From Geodermatophilaceae bacterium (lineage in GTDB: Bacteria; Actinomycetota; Actinomycetes; Mycobacteriales; Geodermatophilaceae), in contig JACCTM010000505.1 in assembly GCA_013812385.1 (NCBI GenBank), positions 1 to 7,998 on the forward strand: DNA of 7,998 nucleotides, given 5' to 3'. Under the pieces are notes generated by a model that saw only the letters and a program-made list of their open reading frames with translations, was not told the origin of the DNA and made no database searches. This document shows, in pieces, positions 6,540-7,998 of the stretch. The number at the start of each line of letters is the position of its first letter. Position 1 is the first letter of the stretch. The position numbers were made by a program, and so were the translations under genes.

Positions 6540-7682
6540 GTGGCTGTGATCGAGCGCATCGAGGTTTTCCCGGTGCGCATCCCCGTCGTGCAGACTTTCC
6601 AGTTCGCCTCCGGCACCGCCGGACAGGCTGGGCATGGCGCCCCCCACGTCTTCGTTCGGGTCGTCGACAGCGATGGCGCCCACGGCTGGGGTGAAGGTCG
6701 TCCGAGTCCCGGCTGGTCCTCGGAGACGCTCGAGACAGTAACGACGACGCTGCGCCGGTACCTCGCCCCAGCGCTGCTCGGTCTTGCAGTCACCGATCGG
6801 CGCGGATTGCACGACCGGCTGGACCGGGTCCTCGGCGGCCACCCAACCGGGCAGCCGATCGCCAGGGCCGCAGTCGACATGGCCGTCCACGACCTGCTCG
6901 GTCGGCGATTGTCGCTGCCGCTGCGGGCGCTGCTCGGCGGCACGACCGAACCGGTCGCCATCGACATGTCCTTCACCCTCACCGATCACATTGCTGACGA
7001 CGCCGCCGCGACGGTCAAGGCGCAGCGGGAGCAGGGCTTCGCGCACTTCAACTTCAAGGTCGGGGTCGAGCCGCGTACCGACATCGAAGTGGCTGCCGCG
7101 GTACGTGAGGCCGCAGGTCCCGAGGCGTTCGTATGGGCCGACGCCAACCAGGGCCTGACCCTGCGCGACGCGCGGCGGCTGGCCCGGGCCTACGAGGAAA
7201 TCGGTATCGATGTGCTCGAGCAGCCGCTGATCGGCGACGCCCAGCACCACATGCGAGAGCTTCGCCGGTCGACGTCAATGCCGCTGGCCATCGACGAGGC
7301 GTCGGTCTCGGCCACTGACTTCTTCCGGCACGCCGCGGAGGGCCTGGTCGACTACCTCGTCGTCAAGCTCACCCGCTCGGGAGGCATCTGGCCCAGTACG
7401 GCCCAACTGGCCGTCGCCCGAGCGGCCCGGTTAGGCGTCATCGTCAGTGGGCTCACCGACAGCCTGCTCACCAAGATTGCGGCCGCCCAGACCACCGCCG
7501 CTTACGGGGCTGACGGCCCGCTGGCGCTCAACGGCAGCCAGTTTCTCGACGAGTCGGCGCTGTTCCCTGACAAGGCCCGGGTCGAGCGGGAGGGGACCAT
7601 CTACCTCGATGAGCGGCCGGGCATCGGGGTCGAGCCCGATGAGGACGGTCTGCGGGAGTTGGGAACGGAACAGGACTTGTGA
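6540..7682 (+). CDS. Enolase-superfamily enzyme, mandelate racemase/muconate lactonizing family (MLE-like subgroup)
   Basis: This is a 380-residue enzyme of normal family length. Residues 1 to about 130 form the capping domain; the rest is the modified TIM barrel. The Mg2+ ligands are visible as D201 (WADANQG), E227 (LEQPL) and D252 (AIDEA). The catalytic Lys of the second barrel strand is K173 (FNFKVG), and the opposite Lys is K276, in a KxxxxGG pattern (VKLTRSGG). This Lys/Lys arrangement marks the MLE-type subgroup, which removes a proton next to a carboxylate, giving epimerisation, cycloisomerisation or dehydration. The usual KxK motif here is NxK, with N171 in place of the first Lys. GTG 6540 is supported by GAGG (6529-6532) seven bases upstream; GTG 6546 is an alternative. 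The stop overlaps the next start by four bases. The substrate is probably a carboxylic acid derived from the imported compound; the identity is unknown. Confidence 0.92.
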   Translation: MAVIERIEVFPVRIPVVQTFQFASGTAGQAGHGAPHVFVRVVDSDGAHGWGEGRPSPGWSSETLETVTTTLRRYLAPALLGLAVTDRRGLHDRLDRVLGGHPTGQPIARAAVDMAVHDLLGRRLSLPLRALLGGTTEPVAIDMSFTLTDHIADDAAATVKAQREQGFAHFNFKVGVEPRTDIEVAAAVREAAGPEAFVWADANQGLTLRDARRLARAYEEIGIDVLEQPLIGDAQHHMRELRRSTSMPLAIDEASVSATDFFRHAAEGLVDYLVVKLTRSGGIWPSTAQLAVARAARLGVIVSGLTDSLLTKIAAAQTTAAYGADGPLALNGSQFLDESALFPDKARVEREGTIYLDERPGIGVEPDEDGLRELGTEQDL

Positions 7683-7998
7683 CGAAGCGAGTCCGTACCG
7701 TGCTGGTCGGCACCGGCGGCATTGCCGGCCACCATGCTGCCGCATTGGCCGAGCTGGTCGACCGGGTGGAGCTCGTCGCTGTCGCGGATGTGGACCTCGC
7801 CCGCGCCGAGTCCTTCGCCGCCGAGTATGGCGTCGCGCATGCATATCCCAGCCTCACCGCGATGCTCGAGCAGGAGCAGCCCGAGCTCGTCCAGATCTGC
7901 ACTCCCCCTGGATTCCATGCTGCCCAGGTGGTCGAGAGCCTGCACGCCGGCGCCTGGGTGTGGTGCGAGAAGCCGGTGACCCTGTCACTGGCCCAGCT
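7679..7998 (+). CDS. Gfo/Idh/MocA-family oxidoreductase, N-terminal part (runs off the window)
   Basis: The first 106 residues of a NAD(P)-dependent dehydrogenase are visible. A Rossmann fold opens with VGTGGIAGHH (10-19). An acidic residue, D37, at the end of the second strand (VAVADVD) favours NAD(H) over NADP(H). The ICTPPGFHAAQ segment (73-83) and the family motif EKP (97-99, in WCEKPVTLSLAQ) follow. Lys98 is the conserved catalytic or substrate-binding lysine. GTG 7679 overlaps the preceding TGA in GTGA, a sign of translational coupling in the same operon. Members oxidise or reduce sugars, cyclitols or sugar derivatives. The substrate-binding C-terminal domain is outside the window, so the reaction cannot be narrowed. 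It is a different gene from the dehydrogenase fragment at the left edge, which lies upstream in the same direction. Confidence 0.93.
   Translation, partial: MTKRVRTVLVGTGGIAGHHAAALAELVDRVELVAVADVDLARAESFAAEYGVAHAYPSLTAMLEQEQPELVQICTPPGFHAAQVVESLHAGAWVWCEKPVTLSLAQ

Noticed and set aside
6963..6970. GACATGTC palindrome as a third operator
   Set aside because: Its half-sites have the opposite orientation to ATGTC-GACAT, it lies inside the enolase-family coding region (codons for D-M-S), and 8-base palindromes are expected by chance.
5993..6982. A 329-codon open frame on the - strand opposite the second permease and the enolase-family gene
   Set aside because: It spans two real genes and their gap, and its translation is Arg/Ser/Gly-rich without motifs; no ribosome site was seen.
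1..7998. Mobile elements, tRNA/rRNA genes, CRISPR arrays, phage or defence genes
   Set aside because: No transposase or integrase motifs, no terminal repeats, no repeat-spacer pattern and no tRNA-like cloverleaf were seen. Coding style is uniform through the window, so there is no sign of recent transfer.

Overview
The window reads as chromosomal DNA from a high-GC Gram-positive bacterium, most likely an actinobacterium. The signs are strongly G/C-biased third codon positions, several GTG starts, good GGAGG-type ribosome sites, a lipobox solute-binding protein and very tight gene packing. I cannot name the genus. Every gene I can support is on the + strand. I see no mobile element, RNA gene or CRISPR array.

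Layout. (1) 1-1297: the C-terminal end of a Gfo/Idh/MocA-type dehydrogenase that looks like inositol 2-dehydrogenase, followed 11 bases later by a TIM-barrel sugar isomerase/epimerase. A strong hairpin sits just after the second stop. (2) 1298-2212: a short control region and a GntR-family repressor of the HutC type (winged helix plus UTRA ligand domain). (3) 2213-2376: a second control region. (4) 2377-7998: a probable six-gene operon. It holds a lipoprotein solute-binding protein, an ABC ATPase, two permeases, an enolase-superfamily enzyme (mandelate racemase/muconate lactonizing type) and a second Gfo/Idh/MocA oxidoreductase that runs off the window.

How the parts fit. The transporter resembles the polyamine/iron/thiamine-type importers (one binding protein, one PotA-like ATPase with a C-terminal TOBE region, two different permeases). 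It sits among enzymes typical of sugar, sugar-acid or polyol breakdown, so the likely role is import and catabolism of a carbohydrate-like compound. The substrate cannot be read from the sequence.

The most useful new observation is a shared near-palindrome, ATGTC[A/T]TGACA. It occurs once just downstream of a plausible promoter for the repressor (1411-1421) and once overlapping the -35 box of a plausible promoter for the transporter operon (2265-2276). This predicts a local circuit in which the GntR protein represses itself and the transporter/enzyme operon until a pathway ligand binds its UTRA domain. Nothing here is a clearly unprecedented molecular system. The interest lies in an apparently uncharacterised catabolic cluster with a well-defined predicted operator.
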